Of a stretch of 64,000 nt of DNA, positions 29,133 through 37,956 are shown one piece after another. The position numbers and the translations under genes are program-made. The notes under the pieces are model-generated. The model saw nothing but the letters and a program-made list of their open reading frames with translations, did no database searches and was not told the origin of the DNA. The stretch's first letter is position 1; each line of letters opens with the position of its first letter. The stretch is from Deltaproteobacteria bacterium (GTDB lineage Bacteria > UBA10199 > JACPAL01 > GCA-016699445): assembly GCA_016699445.1 (NCBI GenBank), contig CP064976.1, positions 372,001-436,000 on the forward strand, in the 5' to 3' direction.

Positions 29133-30628
29133 CCAATCATCTCCCCAAGATCTTCAAGGTCTTTCTGGATCTCCTTCTCCATTTTTTTGAGCCCCGCCAA
29201 AATTACTTTCGGTGAATCGTAAACGACTTCTTCGTATTCCATGGTTTTGTAACGGTTAATCGAAAGATCATACTTATTTTCAACGATCTGCTTCTTCTCT
29301 ACCCAAAACCACTTATCAACTTTAGCGGGAGCTTTCAGCTGAGCGCGCTTGTTCCACTTTTCAACAATGTCAGGAATATCATTTTCTTTGATAGGGTTGC
29401 TTATCATCGAGGCTAAAACCATCTGCCGTCATGTCATAAAACCAAACTTTATCCGTCTCACCACCTTTGGTGAAAACCAGCACAGCCGTGGAAACCCCGG
29501 CGTAAGGTTTGAACACACCGGAAGGCATCGAAATCACCCCTTCAAGCTGAGACTCTTCGATGATTTTCTTCCTCACGGCCACATGCGCATTACTGGAACC
29601 GAACAACACGCCATCCGGCACAATCACCGAGCAACGCCCCCCGTTCACCAAAAGACGAATCATGAGCACCAGAAAAAGCAATTCAGTTTTGGTGGTCTGA
29701 ACATTACGGGAAAGGGATTCGTGGATGTCGCTTTTATCGATGCTGCCCTTGAAGGGAGGGTTTGCGAGTATGATGTCGAAGCGGTTTTCGAGTTCGCAGC
29801 GTTTGGAGAGCGCGTCTAAATAGTCAACGTTGGGATGATCGATGCCGTGCAAGACCATATTCATCGCTGCAATGCGCAGCATGGTCGAGTCGAAATCATA
29901 GCCAAAGAATGTTTTGTCGCTCAAAAATCCCATACCTTCGAGTCGGTAATTTTATCGCCCACCAAGCCATGCTCGGTGCCGTCCTCTTGAATAATGATTC
30001 GATCGGCACTCGTGTTGGAGCGCAAAATATGTTGGTAGGCGCCTATCAAAAATCCGCCGGTACCGCAGGAAGGGTCGCAAACACTTTCTCCAAGTTTTGG
30101 ATTTACTAAGGCACACATCATTTTAATGACATGGCGAGGCGTGCGAAACTGTCCGTTCTTTCCAGAAGATTGAAGTTCCGAAAGGAGATATTCATAGAGG
30201 TCGCCTTGCGTATCCTGATTCTGTTCCATGATGTGAAGCCCATCGATGATCTCGACGGCTTCAACCACGAGCGAAGGCTTGGGAATCATGAAAACGGCGT
30301 CTTTCATGTGTCGGGACAGGTTGCCTTCTCCATTTCCTTGCATGTTTTTGAGGAAGGGGAAGACTTGGTCTCGCACATGGGCGAGCATGCCTTCGGCTTC
30401 CATATGTTTCCACTGCGACCAACGGAGTTTTTCATCGGGGAAAATTGATTTGTATTCCTTATGGAGCCATTCGGCGTCCGCTTTGCGCTTGAAGTCCATG
30501 TCGTCCAAGCGCTTCATGAAGATCAGGTAGGAAATTTGTTCGATTGCGGTGAGTGGGTTGGCGATTCCGCCGGACCAAAAGAGATTCCAAAGTTTGTCGA
30601 TTTTCGAACGTAGATCTTTTTCTAGCAT
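29129..30628 (-). CDS. hsdM: Type I modification methyltransferase HsdM (two frameshifts)
   Basis: The N-terminal helical domain (LWNLFWSGGIANPLTAIEQI) precedes the N6-adenine methyltransferase core with motif I DPSCGTGGFL and catalytic motif IV NPPF. Indels near 29925 (T5 run) and near 29400 split it; the restored length is about 499, typical of HsdM. It methylates host DNA in the HsdS-defined target. The start lies seven bases inside the end of the fic gene, so translation of the two is coupled. Confidence 0.92.
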
Positions 30629-31684
30629 AGCATCACTTTCTTTTGACCAACCATTTTGGCAGCTCGACCCTTACCTTGTGGCAGAATCACGTTTTCGTCG
30701 CGGAGTTTGCGCAATACATTGCGAATCATGTCGCGGCTCACGCCCGGACATTCGGATTCAATATCTGAAATGGCAAATGGCCCTAGTCTGCGTTTGATGG
30801 CTTCGACGACTTGATCGCCCTTAGCACCGCGCCCAGAGCGTAAGGTCCCCACGCGCTCTTCAAATTCTTTATAAGAGCGAATCAGCGCACCCCAAAAATA
30901 ATTAAGCCACGGCATCACGTCGTGCTTGTTGTCGTGCCAACCTTGTGAACAATGCTCGAGTGTTTCGTAATAAGTTTCTGGATTCTTCGAAGACTCTTTC
31001 CAGGCTGATGTATTTTCCGACTTGGTAGTCAAAGTGATACAAAAGCATCAGCGTGAGGAGTCTGGCAGTACGGCCATTGCCATCCGAAAACGGGTGAACG
31101 CAAAGAAAGTCGAGGATCGTGAGGGGAATGACAATCAAAGGTTCTTGCTGCCAGACATGAATGGCTTTGGTGTAAGTTTGCGCGAGTTCTTGCATGGCAA
31201 ATGGGGTTGTGACTGCGGGAGTGGCTTTAAAGCGAACGCGCTTGATGCTGCCATCGGAATTTTTTTCGACAATCTCGTTGTCAGTCATTTTCCAGCGGCC
31301 GCCTTGGCCTGGCATGTAACGGTAAAGCATGGAATGAATTTGCAGAATCACGTTGGTCGAAAAATCCATGTACTTGTTTGATTCATGAATCAGGGCTAGG
31401 GCATCACGATAACCCGCCAGTTCTTGTTCGGATCTGTTTCGCGGTGCTGTGTTTTTGAGAACAAGGGCTTCAATTCGATCATGAGGGACAATGATGCCTT
31501 CCAAGCGGTTGGAGGACTCGCTCGATTCAATGATGGCTACTTGTTTGAGACTTTCCAAAGCCTCTGGCGACTGCTTGATAAACAGCTCTTGCCGCCCACG
31601 GTGCTCCCCTAAGGAGTGCAGCGTAGCCATTTGTTCCTGTGAAAAGCTTAATGATTTTAAGTACTCTTCGAGTAGAGAGGCCAT
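30622..31684 (-). CDS. Fic-domain protein within the type I R-M operon (one frameshift)
   Basis: The Fic core motif HPFSDGNGRTARL is intact, so the protein should be able to transfer AMP or a related group. An SSNRLEG motif (residues 56-62) fits the class II inhibitory helix (S/T)xxxE(G/N), which blocks ATP binding until relieved. After an indel near 31000 the frame continues through ETYYETLEHCSQGW to a C-terminal winged-helix-like part (AISDIESECPGVSRDMIRNVLRKL). About 353 residues. It lies between hsdR and hsdM and overlaps hsdM. Confidence 0.88.
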
Positions 31685-31692
31685 AATGGGGT

Positions 31693-31738
31693 AATTAAGC
31701 TCATAAATAGGGTAATGTCAACTAGTTAATACCCTATT
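31693..31738 (-). promoter_or_regulatory. Promoter with operator-like inverted repeat before fic-hsdM-hsdS
   Basis: On the minus strand a consensus -35 TTGACA (31721-31716) is followed, 17 bases on, by a TTAATT -10-like element (31698-31693), only nine bases before the fic ATG. This suggests a leaderless or very short leader transcript. A perfect 9-bp inverted repeat (AATAGGGTA 31706-31714; TACCCTATT 31730-31738) brackets the -35 box and could bind a repressor, possibly the winged-helix tail of the Fic protein itself (inference). Confidence 0.6.
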
Positions 31739-34488
31739 TAAGCGGCGTATTGCCCTATTTCTTCAATAAATTGAAGGACCTGACCTAACTGGGTGGGTGG
31801 AAAGATGCCCCTAATTCCATGAGGATTCATATTGGTAAAGGGCGGGGCCACTAAATCTTCACGCTCAATCTTGCCGCGATCTAGGATGAAAGTTTTAATC
31901 ATCCTCAAAAACTGAATTTGATCGGCCCGAAGGTCATTGTGCGCAAAAATAAAATCATCGAAGGCCTTGGAAACTGTTTCGCTACGAGTCTGAAGTTTTT
32001 GCAGGCCTAAAATGTGACGAATGAAATCGATGAATCGCGCCGAGCGATTATCATAAACTCTCTGAAGAAGCGATTCGGTGACATAGGGATCCTGCGAGCG
32101 GAGCAAATCTGCGAGCGATTGGATATCGAATTCATCGATGGGTTTTCCTGCTTTAAGTCTTTTCAGGACTTCATTGCTTTGAAGAAGCTCCTTCACCTTT
32201 TCTTCGACTTTACGCCGGTACTCTGCCGTGGAACTTCGTTACATTTCAGGACCGAATTCGATAGTGTCGCGGATGAGGATATGATCGGCGAGATCAAGCT
32301 TTTCGATGTCGACGGATTGACGACTTCTGTGTCTCATGAGCGCACGCAACTCTATCCTCATTAATTCCAATACACTGAAGTCGGCATCATTCCAAAACTT
32401 TGGCGTTTTTGTTTTCGAAATCGTGTTTTCTTTGGCGCGCACCTGATTCAGGGCCAGTGGCAATTCTTCAAGGTTATTCAAAATTTTTGCTTGATGGGTT
32501 TTGAAAATTTCCGTGTCTTTTTTTAACAATGCGGTTTCTGCATCAATCACCTGAATATCAAAACGAAGCGCATCAAAATCTTCGACATTTCTCACGCGCA
32601 TCATAGGTTGAATATTTTTTCTAAGGTCTTGAATCGTCTTTTCGCTAAAAGCAGCCCAATAAGCAGTTTCTTCGGTGCGGGCGTATTCCATCATCTTTTC
32701 TTTAACGACTACGCTTTCTCTAGGAAGGGCGGTAATGTCAGATTTAAGCTCTTCGATTGTTTGACTAACGACGTCGTCGTTTCCGGAAAGCATCGCCGCT
32801 TCGGCACGATTCAACCTTGCATCGAAAAGTCGTTCTGGGATTGAGAGTGTGACGTTGGGCTCTTTGCCTTCTGGAGTCATCTTGAAGTAGGAAAAATTAT
32901 TCCAATGATCAATGATAAGAAAATATTCCTTGTCCTTTCCAGGGCCAAAAAGATTTGGGCACAGGCGCGTTCCGCGGCCAATCATTTGCCAAAACTTCGC
33001 GCGTGAGAAAACGGGTTTGGCGAAAACAAGATTAACGACTTGCGGGATGTCGACACCGGTGTCCAACATATCAACCGAGATGGCGACTCTCATGGGATCC
33101 TTTGGACTCTTGAACTGATCAAGCAAACCGCCTTCGGTATTGGCTCTTGGATCGTGTGAATCGATGACACGCGCAAAATGGCCTTGGTATTCAGGGAAGA
33201 GGCGATTGAAGGTTTCTTCAAGTCTTAGGGCATGCAGGTGGGAGAGTGCAAAGATGATTGATTTACCTGGCTTCGTTCCTGTTTCGTCCTTGATGGATTG
33301 CTCCATGAACTCACGAACGATGACTTCATTGGTCCCGGAGTTCGTCACTTTTCTCTCAAGATCAGTGCCTTCGAAATCGATTTCCTCGACATCCTTTCCT
33401 TCTGCGATAAGTTTTTTCTGGATGGAGACAGGCAAATTCCCCGCTTGAATGCCTTCGACTTGAAATCGAGATTGGATGCTGAGGGCCTTAAAGGAAACGA
33501 GGTTTTTTTGATCAACAGCTTCTTCATAGCTGTAATTGAAAGTAGGTTCGGCATCATCGGTTTCAAAAAGCTTAAAGGTGTTACGTTCGATAAAATCGAC
33601 AGGGGTTGCCGTTAAGCCTATTTGATAGGCGTCGAAGTGATCGAAGATTTCCTTGTAACGTTTATAAATACTTCGATGGGATTCGTCGGCGATAATCAAA
33701 TCAAAGAAGCCAGGAGAAATACTAGGATAAATCCCGTGCATGGCAGGATAGGTTGAAAGGTAAACCCGTTTATCTGGAGGACAATTATCTTTTGAAACTC
33801 GCACGCGAGGTGCGTTGGGTAGGTATGCCTTGAAAGCTTCATCGGCTTGTTTGAGCAAGGCCTTGCGATCCGCCAAAAACAGGACTCGCTTCACCCAATT
33901 GGCACGCATCAGAACATCGATCAATGCCATGGCAGTTCTGGTCTTGCCAGTTCCTGTAGCCATCACCAGCAGGGCTTTTCTGTGATTTTTATTTTCAAAT
34001 GCTTCGAGGGCACGTCGAATGGCTTCTAACTGATAGGGACGTTCTACGATTTTTTGGTCGATAAGAGCTGCGGAAAGGGGTTGTCGTTGGTCGTTTTGAA
34101 AACGCAATCTTTCCAGGTCATCACAAGTGAAAAAACCGAAAACTTTTCTGGGTGGATAACGCTTATCGTCCCAGAAAAAAATATCATGGCCATTGGTATA
34201 AAAGATGAAGGGTCTGATGCCGTATTTTTTTTCAAAACCATTGGCATATTGTTTTGCTTGTTCCCGTCCCACCTGGGCCTCGACAGTTGTCTTTTTGGCT
34301 TCAACAAGGGCAATGGGCTTTCCATCCCGGCTAAGAAGAACATAATCAGAGTACCCAACACCTTCTTCTTTTCCGAATTGGTGAAAGACCTCATGTTCTG
34401 AAATCACTTGAGAGGGGTTATCGACATCCCATCCAGCTACTTTAAGCCGTTTATCGATGATTTCTTTTCTGGTTTGCTTTTCAGACAT
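31738..34488 (-). CDS. hsdR: Type I restriction endonuclease HsdR (in-frame stop near C-terminus)
   Basis: The order is an HSDR_N nuclease region (DYVLLSRDGKPIALVEAKKT, D...E-x-K), an SF2 translocase (Walker A MATGTGKTRT, motif II ADESH, GLTATP, QMIGRGTR), and an EcoEI-type C-terminal domain that binds the methylase core. A TAA at 32239-32241 follows GPEM. The same frame then continues STAEYRRKVEEKVKELL to a TAA at 31738, so the full protein would have about 916 residues. Length and continuation argue that the TAA is a mutation or base error. AGAGGA precedes the ATG. Confidence 0.9.
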
Positions 34489-34844
34489 CGCATTCCTCTA
34501 ATCATGATTTATGTGTTTTTGATAGATGAAAACTCAATCAAATGCACATTCGGCTTCCGCTTTTCATTTTCCCCCATCCGCCGGCGAAGCCTTCCTCCCC
34601 GCCCTCTCCACCGTCGCCTCACACACCGCGCTCCCCAAAATCGTCTTCGACATCTCCACCGCGCGTCGCACCAATTCCCTTGCGCCTTTGTGGAGTGAAG
34701 CGCTCTTTTTCACGTACTTCACGTTTTGCTCCATGTTCTCGTTATTCCAACCCAAGCTATGCGCGATGTAGGGGAACGGGGGGAACACGAAGACTCATAT
34801 CGTGATAGCTGCATTCTTGAGACATATATGTCCCAGGAACTGGT
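34489..34844. other. Intergenic region holding GC-rich repeat copy A
   Basis: No gene is supported across these 356 bases. The part from 34575 to 34710 is one of two closely similar GC-rich repeats (see separate entries). The ACGAAGACTCATATCG word near 34786-34802 also recurs after copy B near 36674. The rest shows no clear signal. Confidence 0.6.
34575..34710 (-). repeat. GC-rich coding-like direct repeat, copy A
   Basis: This 136-bp segment is about 92% identical by eye to 36445-36577. The only length difference is three bases, and the minus-strand frame stays open in both, reading KKSASLHKGARELVRRAVEM...CEATVERAGRKASPAD. That pattern suggests a remnant of a protein-coding gene rather than random DNA. 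Its G+C is clearly above the surroundings. Confidence 0.75.
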
Positions 34845-35648
34845 CTACTCAAATTCTTTAAAGAGATTCATCAACGCTTTCCAAACCTCTTCAAAACCCA
34901 TTTTCTCTTCCAAAATCCTTACCCCAGGCCAACCGTGAGAAAGGATGGTCTTGTCAAATAGATCTGCCTCTTTTGCGAATGAGTCGGGAAGAGGAGTTTG
35001 TCGATGCTCAAATGTTTTTCTGATCGCTGAGATGAGAGCAACCCGATCTTTACAACGAGGCAAAAGATAAACGAGATCGTAAACATCCTTTGCCCTGGAA
35101 TTGGCAGAGCCTCGGCCGAAGAGGGTTTGGACTTTTTCAGCGACGATGTATTCGATGGGATACACTTTCCAGGTGACTGGTTCTTCATGCTCTAGGATCG
35201 ACGGCATGATCTGGTCATCCGGCTTTGTTGGCAATTGATCGTTGAAGCCTACATCGATGTGGATTCTTGAAAGGTTGGATAACTTCTTAAGGTTCGGCTC
35301 ACCAATCTGAAAAGCGGCATCAAACCTGTAAGCTCCATATTCGCCTTGCTCCGTGAGCTCTTTCACTTGGACGTCACCGAACCAAAGACCATCCTCCAAA
35401 TCACTCTTTAATGCGGCAGAGACAAGATCTTTTAACTTTTCCTTTGAAATGGACACAGCCAAGGCATCCGCATCTCGGGTAAAACGCAGACTCTCATAGC
35501 TCTTAAGGAGGACGAAACCTCCCTTGAAAATTAGATGCTCGGCCAGATTTTTATGTTGGGAAAGACGAGCAATAGCGCGTTCCAATCCCACAATGACTCT
35601 CAGTTCATTGATATTGAAGCGTGGGTCTTTTTGGACCAACGTTTTCAT
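34845..35648 (-). CDS. abiEii: AbiEii-type nucleotidyltransferase toxin
   Basis: The protein (267 residues from the ATG at 35648, which has AGGTGG eight bases upstream; a GTG at 35660 is an alternative) has the DUF1814/AbiEii nucleotidyltransferase pattern: LIFKGGFVLLKSYESLRFTRDADAL, with the GG motif and the RxTxDxD metal-binding stretch, then HIDVGFND and VAEKVQTLFGR..AKDVYDL. AbiEii blocks growth by adding nucleotides to tRNA in tested systems. It follows abiEi with a 32-base gap and is intact. Confidence 0.88.
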   Translation of the reverse strand: MKTLVQKDPRFNINELRVIVGLERAIARLSQHKNLAEHLIFKGGFVLLKSYESLRFTRDADALAVSISKEKLKDLVSAALKSDLEDGLWFGDVQVKELTEQGEYGAYRFDAAFQIGEPNLKKLSNLSRIHIDVGFNDQLPTKPDDQIMPSILEHEEPVTWKVYPIEYIVAEKVQTLFGRGSANSRAKDVYDLVYLLPRCKDRVALISAIRKTFEHRQTPLPDSFAKEADLFDKTILSHGWPGVRILEEKMGFEEVWKALMNLFKEFE

Positions 35649-35680
35649 CGAGCGAGCCACCTGTTTTGATTTCTCCTAAT

Positions 35681-36256
35681 TCATGAAGCCAATACCTCCA
35701 AGTAAGGGGTGATACGGTGGATAACGCCCATTTTTTTCGCCATATCGTAAAGAGAGCCCAGTTTGATTTTTTTCTCCTGAATCGCTGCCTTCAAAGCCGA
35801 CAGAGCAACCTGACTTCCGATCATGCGTCGATATACCAAGCAATCAACTAAAGTGCGTTCCAAAGTCGTAATCCAATATTTTTTATTTTTTTTGATCCCA
35901 ATTTCCCATTGAGGATTTCGTGAACGGATTAGCTTCAGGTCTTTAGAGACTACTCGTTTTGCGTCCGGGACGAGCATCCAGGTGTGCTTTGGAATCTGAT
36001 CAGTTAGGTGATAGTGCTCCAAGGCGGATAAAAGACAGACCGCCGAGGGAAGGCCACAACGAAGGGTTGCTACTTGATAAGGATCCTCTCCCGCATTCTC
36101 TTCAGCACTACTTGCCCGATACACTCCCCGACTCGGTCTTTCCAAGAGTCCGGAAGCAACCATCCGCGTTAAAGAGGCTTTACTGAGGCCATGAGACAAG
36201 GCGGCTTGAGTCGAAAAAGGTCGTTTTTGAAGAATCTGTGGAAGAGCTTTTGCCAT
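35681..36256 (-). CDS. abiEi: AbiEi-type antitoxin and repressor
   Basis: The 191-residue protein from the ATG at 36256 begins with a winged-helix domain (FSTQAALSHGLSKASLTRMVASGLLERPSRGVYR), the AbiEi_4-type DNA-binding part. The C-terminal antitoxin domain has LPSAVCLLSALEHYHL, PKHTWMLVP and TLERTLVDCLVYR. Known AbiEi proteins neutralise AbiEii and repress their own promoter by binding inverted repeats, and one is found just upstream here. Confidence 0.88.
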   Translation of the reverse strand: MAKALPQILQKRPFSTQAALSHGLSKASLTRMVASGLLERPSRGVYRASSAEENAGEDPYQVATLRCGLPSAVCLLSALEHYHLTDQIPKHTWMLVPDAKRVVSKDLKLIRSRNPQWEIGIKKNKKYWITTLERTLVDCLVYRRMIGSQVALSALKAAIQEKKIKLGSLYDMAKKMGVIHRITPYLEVLAS

Positions 36257-36267
36257 TGAAACTAAAA

Positions 36268-36291
36268 TGACACAAATTATAAATTGTGTCA
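36268..36291. promoter_or_regulatory. Operator palindrome in front of abiEi
   Basis: A 24-bp near-perfect palindrome (one mismatched pair) with outer arms TGACACAA and TTGTGTCA ends 10 bases from the abiEi ATG. Its position in the leader fits the documented autorepression of AbiEi through inverted repeats. Confidence 0.75.
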
Positions 36292-36315
36292 AACTAGTAT
36301 CATTTATATAAAAAC

Positions 36316-36409
36316 CTGGGAGCATACAACTGAGCCCAATTCACCTCACAATTAAACCTAGAATTCTCATTTTTTTAGAATTCTGGGGACACACGACTGA
36401 ACCTAAATT
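36316..36409 (+). repeat. Composite repeat unit and half unit at the left edge of the accessory cassette
   Basis: A degenerate CTGGGAGCATACAACTGAGCCC leads into a 28-bp stretch (36344-36371) that recurs base for base at 41279-41306. A second partial unit follows at 36378-36409 (GAATTCTGGGGACACACG then ACTGAACCTAAATT). Each unit seems to begin GAATTCTGG and end CCTAGAATTC, like short terminal inverted repeats. Confidence 0.7.
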
Positions 36410-36959
36410 AAATTAGAATCAGTCCAGCATTATCTAGTCTCTAACATCCGCCGGCGAAGCCTTCCTCCCCGCCCTCTCCACCGTCGCTTCGCACACCGCC
36501 CCCAAAATCGCCTTAGACATCTCCACCGCGCGTCTCACCAATTCCCTGGCGCCTTTGTGGAGCGAAGCGCTCTTTTTACGGCAGGAACACGAAGACCAGC
36601 TCGCCGAAGAAGCCCATCATTTGGCCGGCAACGAGTTGGACGTTTGCATGCAGAAGAACAAGTCACCTACAATACGAAGACTCATATCGTACATAAACTT
36701 CCCTAGCACTAAGCCCAATTGTTATATTGATTATAAAAATAATCATTGGTGATCATGCTGTATATGGATATTGAAAGAACCTGACTCCTTGGATCAAAAG
36801 CAAAATAAGCACAGCCCGAGAGAGCTCTCCCTGTCCGCCTGAGCCGGATCGTACTAAAGAGTCGCAATGTGTAACCTAAATAGGCGACTCGTTAGCATAT
36901 GAGTTACCTTTTGGAATTTGATGCGGCGAATAGCTCCATTAATCACCGCATAATCTGCG
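36410..36959. other. Gene-poor region with repeat copy B and a hairpin
   Basis: I see no supported gene in these 550 bases. They hold repeat copy B (36445-36577), an ACGAAGACTCATATCG word shared with the DNA after copy A, and a perfect hairpin at 36942-36964 (ATCACCGCA, five-base loop, TGCGGTGAT) that reaches into the start of the Fic fragment. The remainder shows no clear feature. Confidence 0.55.
36445..36577 (-). repeat. GC-rich coding-like direct repeat, copy B
   Basis: Second copy of the repeat at 34575-34710, three bases shorter (one codon in the minus-strand frame). The two copies lie in the same orientation and enclose the AbiE module. Neither has a visible start codon or a complete gene, so both look like fragments of one ancestral sequence. 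Confidence 0.75.
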
Positions 36960-37751
36960 GTGATAAAAAAAAGCTTATTTGCCTGGCACACGACACTTTT
37001 CCCAACGGGACATAGTGGTCTAAGACGCATCACCATTGGGAATTGGAGAGGGAAAAAAAGCGGCCCCATGCAGGTAGTGTCCGGGCCTTATGGCCATGAA
37101 AAAGTGCATTACGAAACGCCTGATTATGATCGATTGTCCCGAGAGATGAAGGCCTTTCTGGATTGGTTCAATGAAAAAAACGAAATGGACCTCGTTGTCA
37201 AAGCGGCCTTGGCTCATTTTTGGTTCATCACGATCCACCCTTTTGATGATGGCAATGGCCGCATCGCACGCGCCATCGCAGACAGTCTCCTCGCAAAATC
37301 CGAAACCAGCCCGCAGCGTTTTTACAGCATGTCGTCGCAAATCGAGAGTGAGAGAGAGGATTACTACGCTATTTTGGAAAAATGCCAAAAAGGCCCGCTG
37401 GACATTTCTCCCTGGATGGAATGGTTTTTCAACTGCCTTGGGCGCGCTATCGCAAAATCAGAAGACACTTTGGGAGATGTGCTGGGTAAAGCCAGGTTTT
37501 GGGAAACGCACACTGGAAAATCGTTCAATGAACGCCAACGAGCGATCATCAATCGCTTGCTGGATGGATTTACCGGAAACCTAACAACGTCCAAGTGGGC
37601 CAAGCTGGCGAAATGCTCACAAGACACGGCACTTCGCGATATCACCGATCTTTTAGAGAGGAAAATCCTCAAAAAGAGACCGCCGGTGGGCGGAGTACGC
37701 ATTATCGACTCGTATAATCACCACGTTTTTGGGACAAAAAACCACCATTGA
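36960..37751 (+). pseudogene. Fic family protein, N-terminally truncated
   Basis: The frame (263 residues from a GTG) starts inside the conserved part of a Fic protein: FAWHTTLFPTGHSGLRRITIGNWRG, then the intact active-site motif HPFDDGNGRIARAI, and a C-terminal winged-helix-like region (TSKWAKLAKCSQDTALRDITDLLERKIL). Full-length relatives have about 100 more N-terminal residues carrying the inhibitory helix and DUF4172; nothing matching is seen upstream. The fragment may still be translated, but without its N-terminus it is probably dead. Confidence 0.75.
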
Positions 37752-37867
37752 TTTTAGCGGACCAATTCCCTACGCATTAGCTCTGTTCAAAATTGCATCA
37801 TCATCGAGCGGAATCAGGCTTTGGGTTGGTCGGATTGTAAGGCTTGTGGGGATGATAGAAGTTAAAC

Positions 37868-37885
37868 AAGTTTGGGTTCAGTCGT
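37868..37885 (-). repeat. Left half of an 18-bp inverted repeat around the DUF4209 genes
   Basis: The minus strand reads ACGACTGAACCCAAACTT, identical to 40262-40279 on the plus strand. The pair encloses exactly the DUF4209 gene and the small membrane protein gene. The sequence belongs to the same repeat family as 36316-36409. Confidence 0.75.
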
Positions 37886-37956
37886 CCCCGGAAGTGAAGT
37901 TAATCTTGGATTAATCGCTTCCTCTGATAAATAAATTTTCGATCCTTAGGAAACTT

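Noticed and set aside
34526..34805. Plus-strand frames rich in Pro/Ser over repeat copy A
   Set aside because: They are low-complexity by-products of a GC-rich repeat; the minus-strand frame is the one kept between copies.
36555..36752. Plus-strand frame after repeat copy B (65 aa)
   Set aside because: Starts within the repeat, has no ribosome site, no family pattern, and is not kept after copy A.
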